10,794 bases of DNA from Irineochytrium annulatum (GCA_027600665.1 JADGJL010001038.1:1-10794); one strand, 5' to 3'. Numbered from the stretch's first letter, positions 1 through 8,974 are shown. Translations and numbers: made by a program. Notes: generated by a model not told the origin, from the letters alone.

Positions 1-149
1 TGACAGAAGAATGGAAATACTTGGGATGATAGGGACGACAAACAGCAAGCAGAGAATTCCAAATATCATGCTGCGCCAGTCCCGCCGCCGTCACCGCCGT
101 GCCGTAAGCTGCCACCACGATTCCGGCCGCTCCCGTTTCCGAGCCGCCT

Positions 150-845
150 GTCGACATGTCGATGACTACACCACCACCCCTTCAAGTCGACCTTCGTCGC
201 CACCAAGGAGCCTGCCGTCTCTTTCTTCGAGACAGCCGACGTTATGCATTCCGGGCGTCCGCCGACGCGGCCTTTGAGTCGTTTGCCGACGGGTCCGATT
301 CCTGCGAGCCTACCGTTGGAAAGCACGCTACCGCCACTATCTCCTTGACATCCTTCGCTCATATCGTGCTCTTGACTGTCCCATTTATGCGTACGCACAA
401 GAAGAGTCGTCCTATGCTGCCTGTAAAGAGGCCGCTGCGACCCGGCCGAACCCGAGCTTTCCTTCGCCGCCCTCTCGGAGCTGGCCGCCGTCGCCAAGAG
501 GATCCCACAACGATCAAGATTCTCTGGTGCGCGCCGGCCGCCACTATCAGACCAAGCTCATCGTGTCCATCGCCGACAAGTTTCTAATTGCCAACCGAAC
601 GGAATGGCCAGACGCGTCAATCGCGGCCGTTATGCCGGATATGACGCGTCCACCAAATTCGTAAGCAAGCTGAAGCCAGATGTCAGCACGGACGAGACCT
701 TTGCGATCCCGTTCAGAAAGGCCTCCAAGAGCAACCGACCGAGGGCCGATAGCGGCGTCCCCATCGAGAATAACCCGCGAATTCGTAGTGGGCATGGGCG
801 GGACAATGACTACACACTGGCCGCGGAAAACGAAAGGATGTTGAA
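150..845 (+). pseudogene. Probable decayed protein-coding gene, function unknown
   Basis: I do not recognise this gene. Protein-like stretches follow one another on the plus strand but change frame repeatedly. About 181-255 contains STFVATKEPAVSFFETADV. About 243-308 contains RASADAAFESFADGSDSCE. About 302-445 contains LRAYRWKARYRHYLLDILR and PIYAYAQEESSYAACKEAA. About 448-507 contains EPELSFAALSELAAVAKRI. About 524-661 contains HYQTKLIVSIADKFLIANR and then TEWPDASIAAVMPDMTR. About 655-845 contains KLKPDVSTDETFAIPFRKAS. None of these switches sits at convincing GT-AG intron borders, and in-frame stops lie at 274 and 662. The balanced residue composition of these pieces is unlike the Arg/Ser/Pro-rich shadow frames around them. 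I infer a gene broken by several indels. Assembly indels are possible, but the cyclase gene nearby is intact. It could also be chance in GC-rich DNA. Confidence 0.3.
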
Positions 846-1500
846 CGAATGTGGAAGGGTGAACGGGCGTGGGTTAGCGATCTCTGTTTCGAGTGTTCTG
901 ACGACGCAGGTGTGGAAATGGAGGCACTTTCTCTTAAACCGCTCGCTCTCTCGACACGTGACGGCGCTGACGCGCCCCGTGCGAGGAACGACGCGCACTG
1001 TCTCTCTCAACGCCGAAAGGGACCAATTTTGTCTCGTCGAGCCCCTCGATGGAATGCCGCCTCGTCGCTGTCCGCCAGTCGCCTGCGCAGGACGAAACGA
1101 CCTTCTGCGTCCCCCGAGGTTCTCGACCACAGGGTCTTTCCAGCAGAGTCTCTTCCTGTCAAGAAGCTTTGCGATCTTCGAGGCCCGCGCGCAACGTATC
1201 CCGATCCGATGTCAGCCTACTTCGGCCCTCGAGCTCTTGGCCCAGTTGCTCCTCCCGAGCGCCAGCGCTGTAATTGCGGCCGTCACGCTCGTCCTAGCGG
1301 AGACGCTTCGTCCTCGCGTGCCTAATCGCGCCTGCTTATGTCGGCGTACCCGCGCTGGAGGACGCAGCCAAAAATTGCTACTGCTCGAGCTTAGTATCCG
1401 CACCCGCTCACGAACTCGCACTTGTTGTCTCGATAGCGACAGACAACGGCCGTCCACGTGCGCCATATATATCCCCCAGCCGAGCCACGGCTAATGTACT
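846..1500. other. GC-rich stretch without a supported gene
   Basis: A plus-strand frame stays open from an ATG at 604 to 1494, but past about 845 its translation is dominated by Arg, Ser, Leu and Pro, as expected of a chance open frame in GC-rich DNA. I see no domain, no splice-site pattern and no repeat. A second plus frame (849-1325) ends in a slightly more natural stretch around 1195-1325 (PDPMSAYFGPRALGPVAPP), which is too little to call a gene. Confidence 0.4.
1455..1472 (+). promoter_or_regulatory. E-box (CACGTG) next to a TATATATA tract
   Basis: CACGTG at 1455-1460 is followed four bases later by CATATATAT at 1464-1472. The pairing resembles a TATA-type core promoter facing the 1540-2010 coding trace, but CACGTG occurs at several other places in the window (for example near 953 and 7748), so the E-box alone means little. 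No functional gene start is visible directly downstream. Confidence 0.25.
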
Positions 1501-1539
1501 CTCGTGATTGTGACGACATCCGAAAGGTCTGTGCCAACA

Positions 1540-2010
1540 GGTATTCCGTTCTTTGACCACGCCGCCCCTATGAGCATGGCCAGTGGCAGAATTAAGAGTT
1601 TTCTGGACAATTATGTGGGCTCATCGGAAAGTACTGCTGTTGCAAATCGAAAGAGTGTTAGATACGTCCTTGATAAGAATTGGCACCAGTCCACAACCGA
1701 TGGGTTGATGCGTGAGAGCAGCCGATTCATTGCATTCATTTATTTTGTGCAAAAATTACACAAGCTTGGTTCTGCATGATTGGAGAGGGTATCTAATGAT
1801 CGGATGTGCTTGTGCCATGATGTTGGTGGAAGCAGCAAGATACATTGAGCGAGGCGTCGGTGGTAACTAACGCCGGGGTCGCTGCGCACAGTCTCCTCAG
1901 AGAAATCCATGAACGGCGCGGGGACGGTCTTGCCGTCGCCAGTCTTATCTCTGCACTCGCGTATGGTCGAACCCCCTGTAAATCAAGGCTATCACTCACG
2001 CATCACGTAA
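1540..2010 (+). pseudogene. Probable remnant of a second unknown gene
   Basis: Protein-like sequence runs along the plus strand in pieces. One open frame to 1779 includes GRIKSFLDNYVGSSESTA and KSVRYVLDKNWHQSTTDG. A different frame at about 1700-1870 includes SLVLHDWRGYLMIG followed by CACAMMLVEAARYIERGVGG and a stop. A third frame at about 1845-2010 includes NAGVAAHSLLREIHERRGD and GLAVASLISALAYG and ends in a stop. The possible GT-AG sites near 1865-1900 do not join these pieces in phase. The first open frame has no ATG near its 5' edge. I do not recognise a family. Decayed gene is my preferred reading; an active multi-exon gene with unrecognised introns, or chance, are alternatives. Confidence 0.25.
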
Positions 2011-2088
2011 ATCCGTAGCTTCCGCGGCCAAAAACTGCCACGTTAGTCCTCACGGCAGGCATTTCTCCGGCGCTCACACGCTGAGAGT

Positions 2089-5000
2089 ATGGACGTCGCG
2101 AGGTTCACGGCCAGCTACCTCCGCGACTTGAGTCGCGACCGGGACGCGGTTGCCGCCGTCCAAGCGGACCTCGTCGGCGGGAGGGCTTTCGAACGCACTG
2201 AGACGATGACCGTCATGATGCTGGACATAAGCGGGTACTCCAAGATGTCTGCTGACCTGGTGAGTTTCGAATTATGGAACTGGTTTGGGTTTTGGGGTGG
2301 TGTGAAAGCGACACGGTCGCATTGATGGGTCATGTTGGTCGTATTTTGACCACAGAAGGTCGTTTTGTCCCTGTGGTCGCTTTGTATTGTATTGCTTAAG
2401 GTTGCTGTTGGGCAAGGGCTCAGGCCAGCGGGTGGATTGAAAGGCGCACCGTCCTGGTTGAATTTGCCATCCAATATTCTTACGATTTCTTCCCAGACAT
2501 TTCTCGGTAAAATGGCGTCGGAAATCATCACTGTGTCTATAGGAGCGTACATGAATCAGGTAGCACCCTAGTGATATTGTTCTAGCCATTCGTACCTTGC
2601 CGCTTACTCAGCATGCTCCTTTTGCATTACAGATTATTGATGTCATCTCGCAGTACAATGGCGACATAGTCAAGTTCTTAGGTAGGCAAGGGCAATCACG
2701 TGCAAAAACGCGTCTCTAACGCTGCATTGCCAGGTGACGCTGTACTCGTGACATTCTCTAAGAGACATCTACTGGAATCTCGAGACCAGGTTGTTATGAG
2801 CGCGATTGGATGCTGCTTGCACATCATGTCGGCCTACCCGGTCATGGATCTCAACATGAAGATCGCGGAAACAAATGCGATTGTGAATGGCAGCCAAGAC
2901 GATGGCCTTACATACCATAGCGGCGCGGAGAATCAAGTTATTCAGCTGCGTTTGCACTGCGCCATCACAGCTGGCGAAGTGTCTCGAGTAATTGTTGGCG
3001 ACTTTGAACACCGAATGGACTATTTTATTTACGGCGCCTGCCTGGCAGCTTTGGGTGCAATTTTGGATGCTACAAAGCATGGCGAAATTGGCATCACCAC
3101 CCAGGCGATCGCCAACCTGGAGCACGGCGGTGGGAAGAAGATCTTTTCAGTTGCATCCTCTTCGACCAATGAGCACCTACTATTTGACTCGTGCGCCATA
3201 AAGGTGTTGGCCCAAGAGATGCTGCAACTCAATGCCAGCAAAGATGCTTCATCAATTGCCGAGGCTTGTGGCAGATCGGAGGAACCACAGGATCAGGACC
3301 ATGCTCTTGAACAGAGAAGTGGTCTTGATCACGGATTTCTTGCGAAGTTTTTAAACGAGTCCATGCGGCAGCAGCTAGAGACTACACAGAGCTTTGTGAC
3401 ATACCGGTCAACTTTGAAAGGCAAACGTAGGTCCACCAATGTTGAATTTAAGCCTCACGTCGACGCCGAATTTCGGTCCGTCTCCACCATATTTGTGGCC
3501 CTCAAATTCCCCTTTGATGCAACTACTGTGCAAAGTGTCGTACAGTGCTTCTTACGCGCGCTTAGAAAGCATGGCGGTGTCTTTCAACAATATGCTGGTA
3601 TGCTTGTCACAGTAATTAAAATGTCTCTAACTGAATGTTAGTGGATGATAAAGGACAAACCCTTTTGGCTTTGTTCGGCTTGCCGGTGAGCTCTTCACAT
3701 ATCTGCAGCATCCTAAGATTTTTCTTACAAATCTCTGCAGCCCTATACCCACATCAACAACAGCGAGAAATGCGTTCTTGCCATGATAGACTTTCACAAT
3801 GATCTGCAGCATCTGAAACTTGTTGATTATGTTCACCCAGCAATAGCCATAGCAACCGGAGAAATACTTTTCACGTCCGTTGGCAACAAAAACCGTTGTG
3901 AAACGAGCCATTTAGGTACTAATTCCTACACTGTCGTTGCCAGTCTAAAATCATGTTAAGGTGATGTTGTGATCACAGCCGCTCGGTTAATGGGAACAGC
4001 GAAAAAGGAGGACATTCTTGTTATTGACCAGGTCACAAATGAGAACATCAAACTGGTCATGGAAACAAAGGACCTTGGGCTTGTCAAAGTCAAAGGCAGA
4101 ACTCACACACTGCAAGTTTATGGAGTTGCTTACAATAACGCGCCATCAACTGAAGCGCCAACCGTGGAAAAGTTGACCATGAGTGACGAGCCCAGATTTG
4201 GTTACCACCTTGAAAGAGCCCTCATTGCAGAGAGATTTGAAAGCTGGCGGGGCACTCAAAGAAGAGCCGTGGTGTTACTCGAGGCTTCGAGCGGACTTGG
4301 AAAATCATCTTTGGCTGATGACCTTTCGTACTTGGCGCGGAAGGCCTCAATACCTATCTGTCTTACCCAAGGTAAACAAATCCGGCAGGAAACGTGGTTA
4401 ACAACAAAAAAAGGTGTTGAGAAAGATCAATGGATGCCATTTCACGGGCTGCAGCCACTGTTGGACTTCATGCGTCACCAATGCAACTCTGCCGAGGCTA
4501 CTTCTCACAATGTTGACATCAAGAAACTTGATAAATTGAATATTGCCGGCGCCAGCATGTCGGTTTCCCTCCACGCATCTTATGACCCCACTCTTTTGAA
4601 GGCAGATGCCATAAGTGGTGGTGACATTGATGAGTGGCTTCTCAAGCTAATGCAAGAAGCCGGAGTTGATGTTGAGTTAGCGCCCTTGCTATCAGTCGTG
4701 CTCCCAGCATTGAATATTGCGGACACGGCAAGAACGCGACCGCTTGACGGTACTGCCCGAATTAACCTCCTTAAGCCGTTGCTAGTTAAAATAGTCACTT
4801 CATTTGCGAAAAGCTATGCGGCTGTATTCATTTTTGATGACGCACAATGGTTTGACTCGGGCACCCTAGACGTTTTAGTGCAAGTGGCAAAATTTTGTCC
4901 AAAGGTATCTGTTTTTTTTGTTGCACTTCAAGCTAATATTTGGAGAAGATTTTTATGCAGATACTTACACGGCCAATACAGGACTCCGTGAACAAAGCGA

Positions 5001-7505
5001 TACACGCTGTCGTTCCCTTACCGGACACGGACCACTTTGTTCTTTCTGGATTGACAAAGGCAGAGACGCTCCAGATGATTGTGTGTGCTTGATGATTGCT
5101 AAACATACTAATGATGCAAAGGAGCAAAAACTGAGCAAGATGACTGTTCAAATAGCGTCGGTCGCACCAGAATTAGTTGAAGCAATGCATTTGAAAACGG
5201 GCGGAAACCCGCTCTTTATGCAAATGACCTTGGAAGTATTTGTTGCAAAAATTGGGACGGATTTAAGAGTGACAGAAGACCATCATCTGCGCGTTAGTGC
5301 TGCCGATGTTACCGCTGAATCCATTCTTTCTGATCTCGGGGCAGCCATTCTCTTCCAATTTGATCGCCTTAATCCTGTGTTTCAGCGGATGTTAAAAGCG
5401 GCATCCATTCTTGGGCAGGTATGCTCCAATGATAAACAACACAAACTGTTGTCGCAAACTAAATCCTAATTTAGTACTTTGCTCTCATGGATGTTCTGGC
5501 TATTCTCGAGCTTGAAATGTCTGAAGTTGAAGCCTTGCAGTTTATGAAGGAGAACGACCCTTATGCTTTTATTCTTTTTCCCAAACATTATCAAAATCAT
5601 CGGGAAGAAATAGCTCCGTGGGAGTTTCCTGAGCTGGCAATCGATGCGGATGAAAATGCACGATTTAAGGGGTCTGGCATCCAGCTTTCCTTCCGCCACA
5701 TTGGAATTCTTAACGCAATTTATGATTCCCTCTCATATGACGAGCGCATTGGGATGAACAAACTTGTTGCTAGCGTCCTCGAGGGGCTTCTCTGCAGTGA
5801 AAATCAAGAAATTGTTTTACCTTCGATTGAGTTTCACTACTCACGGGCTGGCGATGTGGATAAGATTATCCAGTATCGTGAGGCACTAGGGTGATTGATT
5901 TTGTGTCCACATTTAGCCTGTTAACATTGAAACTTAGATGCCGTCTGATTAGGAACTATCATTTTGCTGAGGGAATGCGCTGCCTTGAGTCTCTTCTTCT
6001 TCTTTGCACTGATCTGAAGGTTGAGGCGCTACAAAGAGCGCGATGGCTGTCTCACCTATGCGCAGGATACGCGGTGATGGATAGATATTCGAGTCTAAAA
6101 ACAACTGCTGTTTTTGCACTCGAGCTACTTGATGGCACCATTTGGCCACGGACGAAACAGGAGTATGAGAAGGCAATCTCGGCTGCGAAATGGAAAGCGT
6201 TATTTTTTATGGTCCGGACGTCGGGGGGCCGGCGGCTAGTAAAATCATTGGATGCCGGACCTCAAGCCGAAACCCTTGAGCTAAAGGCTTTAATTTATGA
6301 CAACATATTTCAATGCATTGCGCGTGACAGCACAACCACCACTATGGATATCCAACTGCTGCTGTATAAGTACCTAACGTTTTCGCTACTGCGAAACGAT
6401 GGCGTTAAATCGGTGTAAGTTCACTGCGTTCAATTGTAGCGCCTAGCTTAATCAGCACTTTAGTCAGTTGTGCCTGCTGAAGCTTTCAAACTATGCTCAG
6501 TTCTTTGCGCCTCATTTGCAGCACATGTTCTTCAAAGCAGCAGCACGATACGAGATTATGAACCCACACTGCTACTTCTCCCTTGCTTACAACAAAGAAA
6601 GCTTCACCAAGATGGTTAGCTATCTCCAACAATTCGCTTCTTTTTGTGAAGCGCGCGGTGACCTAGTCTCCACTGCTATGGCGCTGTTTAACGCAGGCGG
6701 GATAGCGTATCTTTCCGGTGATTTACAATTCATGCACCGCGTCGCCCGGCCAGCGTATGCGGCACATTCGATGCTGCAGGAAAATCTTTATCTGGCCTGG
6801 CAGAATGCACAGCTTTCCCTGAGAATTGCATTCGTCCGTGGCCAAGACCTTCTCGAAATTGGTCGCCTCATGACCGAGTATAAACCGCACGGCGTATTTG
6901 CCGCATCTATAAAATACTGCGAGGGCTTTACGGAGCTGTTGGACAGCTGGTGGTTGGCGTATAACGGCGACTACGAGGGGTTCATCCTCTCACTTGAGGA
7001 GTCGGAGCGACGAATCGACATGAAGGCAATGGGTTCCACAAATATGGAATTTCTCGCAACTGTTTTCATTGCGGTTGCGCTTTTCTACGATCCTGAGCGT
7101 CCTAGCGTTCCATCGTCTGAACATAGACCGAGTCAAGGCTGCGCATGCTCCACAAGCTGGGAAGGCGACAGTCGGGCAAGGATGATACGAGTAGTATCAC
7201 AATTCGCGGCGAAGGCGGAGAAACTCAAGGACATGGTTGCGACCTACTGGGCACTTCATGGGTTCAGAGCGATTATTTTCGCGTTGCGCGGGAAACCTGC
7301 CGCGGGAGCCCGCCTTCTCAAATCGAAATTGCACACCCGATCTCGCAAGCGCCATCTCGAGATCGAGTATTTGCAGCTCTTCAAAGGCGTCTTTTGTGGC
7401 TTCATTGGCAGGTATTCGAAGCATGACGCGTGGTATAGAGAAGTGGCCAAGGAAATCTTTACGGGTATTGGGGCAACTATTTATGTTGGGTGGGCGGAGG
7501 CCTGA
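2089..7505 (+). CDS. Soluble adenylyl cyclase-like protein (AC10/sAC family), 12 exons
   Basis: Predicted cytosolic class III nucleotidyl cyclase that makes cAMP from ATP, with a P-loop ATPase and a TPR-like tail. Exons: 2089-2259, 2497-2559, 2633-2681, 2734-3597, 3642-3685, 3741-3915, 3961-4919, 4961-5080, 5122-5418, 5475-5890, 5938-6414, 6464-7505; 4677 nt, 1558 residues (human sAC about 1610). C1 (about 38-230) carries metal aspartates D46 (LDISGYS) and D96 (KFLGDAVLV) and base-reading K92, close to human D47, D99 and K95 as I remember them. C2 (about 338-500) has AVDDKGQTLLALFGLP and GDVVITAARLM, with R464 kept but Ile460 where Asn is expected. The ATPase has Walker A 564-571 (ASSGLGKS), Walker B FIFDDAQWFD with D748/D749, TRP at 778-780 and TGGNPLF at 841-847. 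Residues from about 900 are helical; about 1420-1450 is a polar linker. The ATG gives the expected short leader before D46. Family assignment is strong; cyclase activity is uncertain because of Ile460. Confidence 0.9.
2260..2496 (+). other. Intron 1 of the cyclase gene, the longest (237 nt)
   Basis: It begins GTGAGT and ends TTCCCAG, phase 0 on both sides. Every other intron of this gene is 41-73 nt, so this one is four to six times longer. It lies between the LDISGYSKMSADL and TFLGKMASEII segments, which join without a gap relative to what the family usually shows, so a hidden exon inside it is not needed. Possible reasons for the length, such as a regulatory element, are not visible to me. 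Confidence 0.8.
3916..3960 (+). other. Intron 6 of the cyclase gene, in the C2 active-site loop (45 nt)
   Basis: Donor GTACTA and acceptor TTAAG, phase 1. Splicing gives RCETSHLGDVVITAAR, which aligns without gaps to the RxEYTVxGxxVNxAAR pattern of the family. Read through, the intron is 15 codons and ends in an in-frame TAA directly before the next exon, so retention would truncate the protein within C2. The intron itself happens to encode SYTVV in the exon frame. Confidence 0.75.
4920..4960 (+). other. Intron 7 of the cyclase gene, with two possible donors
   Basis: The acceptor TATGCAG at 4960 is clear, and the exon after it opens with ILTRP. Two phase-0 donors are possible. GTTGCA at 4920 (41 nt intron) gives KVSVFFILTRP, which restores the hydrophobic strand expected before TRP in this ATPase family. 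GTATCT at 4905 (56 nt intron) is the better donor by consensus but removes VSVFF. A CTAAT branch-like site lies at about 4933. I prefer 4920 on protein grounds; both keep the frame. Confidence 0.55.
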
Positions 7506-7640
7506 AATACGGACAATGCGAACAGTGTTACATAATTTATTGATAATTCTCGTTGCGTACCGAGTCCCGATGCTCAATTTATATATCCTCAAGGGTTCAC
7601 AGCACAACGAATTCTAAACTGGGACGACATCAAGCACCGA
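7506..7640. other. 3' flank of the cyclase gene
   Basis: AT-richer than the DNA further on, with ATAATTTATTGATAATTC at about 7530 and TTTATATATCC at about 7577. There is no exact AATAAA on the plus strand here, so the polyadenylation point cannot be placed. No RNA gene or repeat is apparent. Confidence 0.4.
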
Positions 7641-8420
7641 GCAAATCTCAGCATAATACTAAAGTGCAATATCGACACAGCATCAGCACGCCGCGTCCTC
7701 CTTGCCGCAAGCCCCATGTCGGCCACCAGCTTCTCAGCCTCGGCCGTCACGTGCCCGACCTTTTCCTCTCCCGGCGCGTCGACGTTCGGCCTCCTATTTT
7801 TTTCTTTTCGGCCGGGTTGCAGGCGACGGGGCTCCCGTTTCCGGCACCAGCACCTCGCCGTCGCCGCCGTCGTCCGCATCGCTTAACGGACTAACGCCCC
7901 AAAAGCAGCGTCCTCCCCTAGCACCCTCGTGATGACGTTCTCGACGGCGCGCTCGATGACGCCGAGCAAGTCGACACTAAGAATTGAATCCCCCCGAAAG
8001 TCGATGGCGTGGACGGAAGTTCGAGCCTTTGAGTGTCCATGCGGTGGTTCTCGACCTCGCGTTTGAGCAAGCTGGGCGAGCACCCCCTGATTACCAGATG
8101 CTCTCCAGCTGCGAGTCGTAACGGTTCCGGTGAGGGACGGTGTGTACTCGGAAAGGAATTCGCCGATATCTCGTTGTTAGGCTAGATGGAGTTCATGCAC
8201 GCTGACATCGACCTCACCTCGCAATCTGATAGTCGGGGTCACAGGAGGTGTACAAACTTTTCGCGCTTCTTCTTCTTAAAGAGGTATCCGGTGTGAAGCA
8301 TGAAATCTTGTCGGACGAGTTAGCGTGCTGTGCTAATACCGACGAGCTTACGGAAGCGCTTTCAACCCGGTTATAGCGCACGACCCTTGCCGAGACGTTT
8401 AAGAATGCAGTTCAATCAAA
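7640..8420 (-). pseudogene. Frame-jumping coding trace on the minus strand, function unknown
   Basis: Read from high to low coordinates on the minus strand, plausible protein pieces occur in changing frames. They are RYNRVESASVSSSVLAQHAN then SSDKISCFTPDTSLRRR (about 8370-8220), HTGYLFKKKKREKFVHLL in another frame (about 8300-8245), RLRGEVDVSVHELHLA (about 8235-8185), AAGEHLVIRGCSPSLLKREV (about 8110-8050), DFRGDSILSVDLLGVIERAV followed by ENVITRVLGEDAAFGALVR and a stop (about 8010-7883), and an acidic-then-basic stretch ending RPKRKK (about 7880-7790). No domain is recognisable. The pattern suggests an indel-damaged gene. Several pieces overlap, so some must be chance, and I cannot say which. 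Confidence 0.25.
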
Positions 8421-8532
8421 CGAACACAACAATCGAACAGCGCGTACAGTGGAACGGATTCTTTTCCTCCCGCCCTAAATCCGGGCTCCGATAATATAAA
8501 GCTGCAGTTCAACACGAAACGCGCACCGGGTC

Positions 8533-8871
8533 CTAATCCTTGTCCGACTCGTCGTCGTCTGATCCCTGCGCGGCTCGCCCCTTCTTGGACGAGCTCCAAT
8601 TCTTCCTTTTCTTGGGCGTCGATCGTTGAATCGCGCAGGGACGGAGATGAATGACCTGCGCGTCGACGAGGACGAGACCGCGCTCGTGAGGAGGTAGAAG
8701 AGAAAAGCGCGGAGCGCAGAGAGGAGGATCAAGGTAACAAGGTCGAGAGGAGGAAGCGCCGTTGATCGTGGTCTTTGACTTACGAATTATTGTTTGTTCC
8801 CACGCCACGCTCTGACTCGCAATCTGAACAAGGATCCTGTACGACATGCTAATCGACACAAGATGATTCAA
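8533..8871 (-). CDS. Possible C-terminal exon(s) of a small unknown gene
   Basis: A minus-strand frame runs from a possible ATG at 8871 (a second in-frame ATG lies near 8847) to a stop at 8533. Its start, MSYRILVQIASQSVAWEQ, and its end, STPKKRKNWSSSKKG then RAAQGSDDDESDKD, look like real protein: a basic nuclear-signal-like patch and an acidic tail. The middle is Ser/Pro/Leu-rich, and a GTAAGT donor follows TII at about 8784. Splicing to the CAG near 8664 would give a different phase, reading RHSSPSLRDSTIDAQEKEEL, also protein-like. The two readings cannot both be right. No family recognised; it may be part of the decayed minus-strand trace below it. Confidence 0.2.
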   Translation of the reverse strand: MNHLVSISMSYRILVQIASQSVAWEQTIIRKSKTTINGASSSRPCYLDPPLCAPRFSLLPPHERGLVLVDAQVIHLRPCAIQRSTPKKRKNWSSSKKGRAAQGSDDDESDKD

Positions 8872-8967
8872 ATGCGATGCAGTGAACGGTAATGGGGAAA
8901 CGTTCTGCTATGCACACGCTTGGGAGTTGTATTGTAACGGTGTTGTTGCGATCTACTATTGCTCGGG

Positions 8968-8974
8968 TATAAAG
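8968..8974 (+). promoter_or_regulatory. TATA-like box (TATAAAG)
   Basis: TATAAAG in the context GGGTATAAAGTGCGC. A nearly identical box lies 94 bases further on at 9062. No ORF begins within 100 bases except the small candidate at 9105. Confidence 0.3.

Noticed and set aside
66..497. 143-residue minus-strand open frame
   Set aside because: Its translation is Gly/Arg/Ser-rich with no motif; it is the reverse of the more protein-like plus-strand pieces at 150-500.
604..1494. 296-residue plus-strand open frame as an intact gene
   Set aside because: Only its first third (to about 845) looks like protein. The rest is Arg/Ser/Leu-rich, as expected from GC-rich non-coding DNA, and no domain is visible.
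2365..2571. 68-residue plus-strand ORF as a separate gene
   Set aside because: Its last third is cyclase exon 2 (2497-2559), bordered by CCCAG and GTAGCA; the beginning is intron 1.
2115..2589. Two minus-strand open frames of 105 and 145 residues
   Set aside because: They lie opposite cyclase exons 1-2 and intron 1, which have clear splice sites and the conserved LDISGYS motif on the plus strand.
3627..3911. 94-residue minus-strand open frame
   Set aside because: Shadow of cyclase exons 5 and 6, whose plus-strand reading matches the C2 domain.
5995..6015. CTT microsatellite in the cyclase gene (and a similar one near 8265)
   Set aside because: Only four or five units; within exon 11 it encodes part of a leucine-rich helix (CLESLLLLC), so no separate repeat feature is justified.
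7090..7190. Hidden intron or frameshift in cyclase exon 12
   Set aside because: The linker here is unusual (PSVPSSEHRPSQG), but candidate GT-AG pairs such as the one near 7133-7172 lead straight to a stop, and the open frame continues into ordinary helical sequence.
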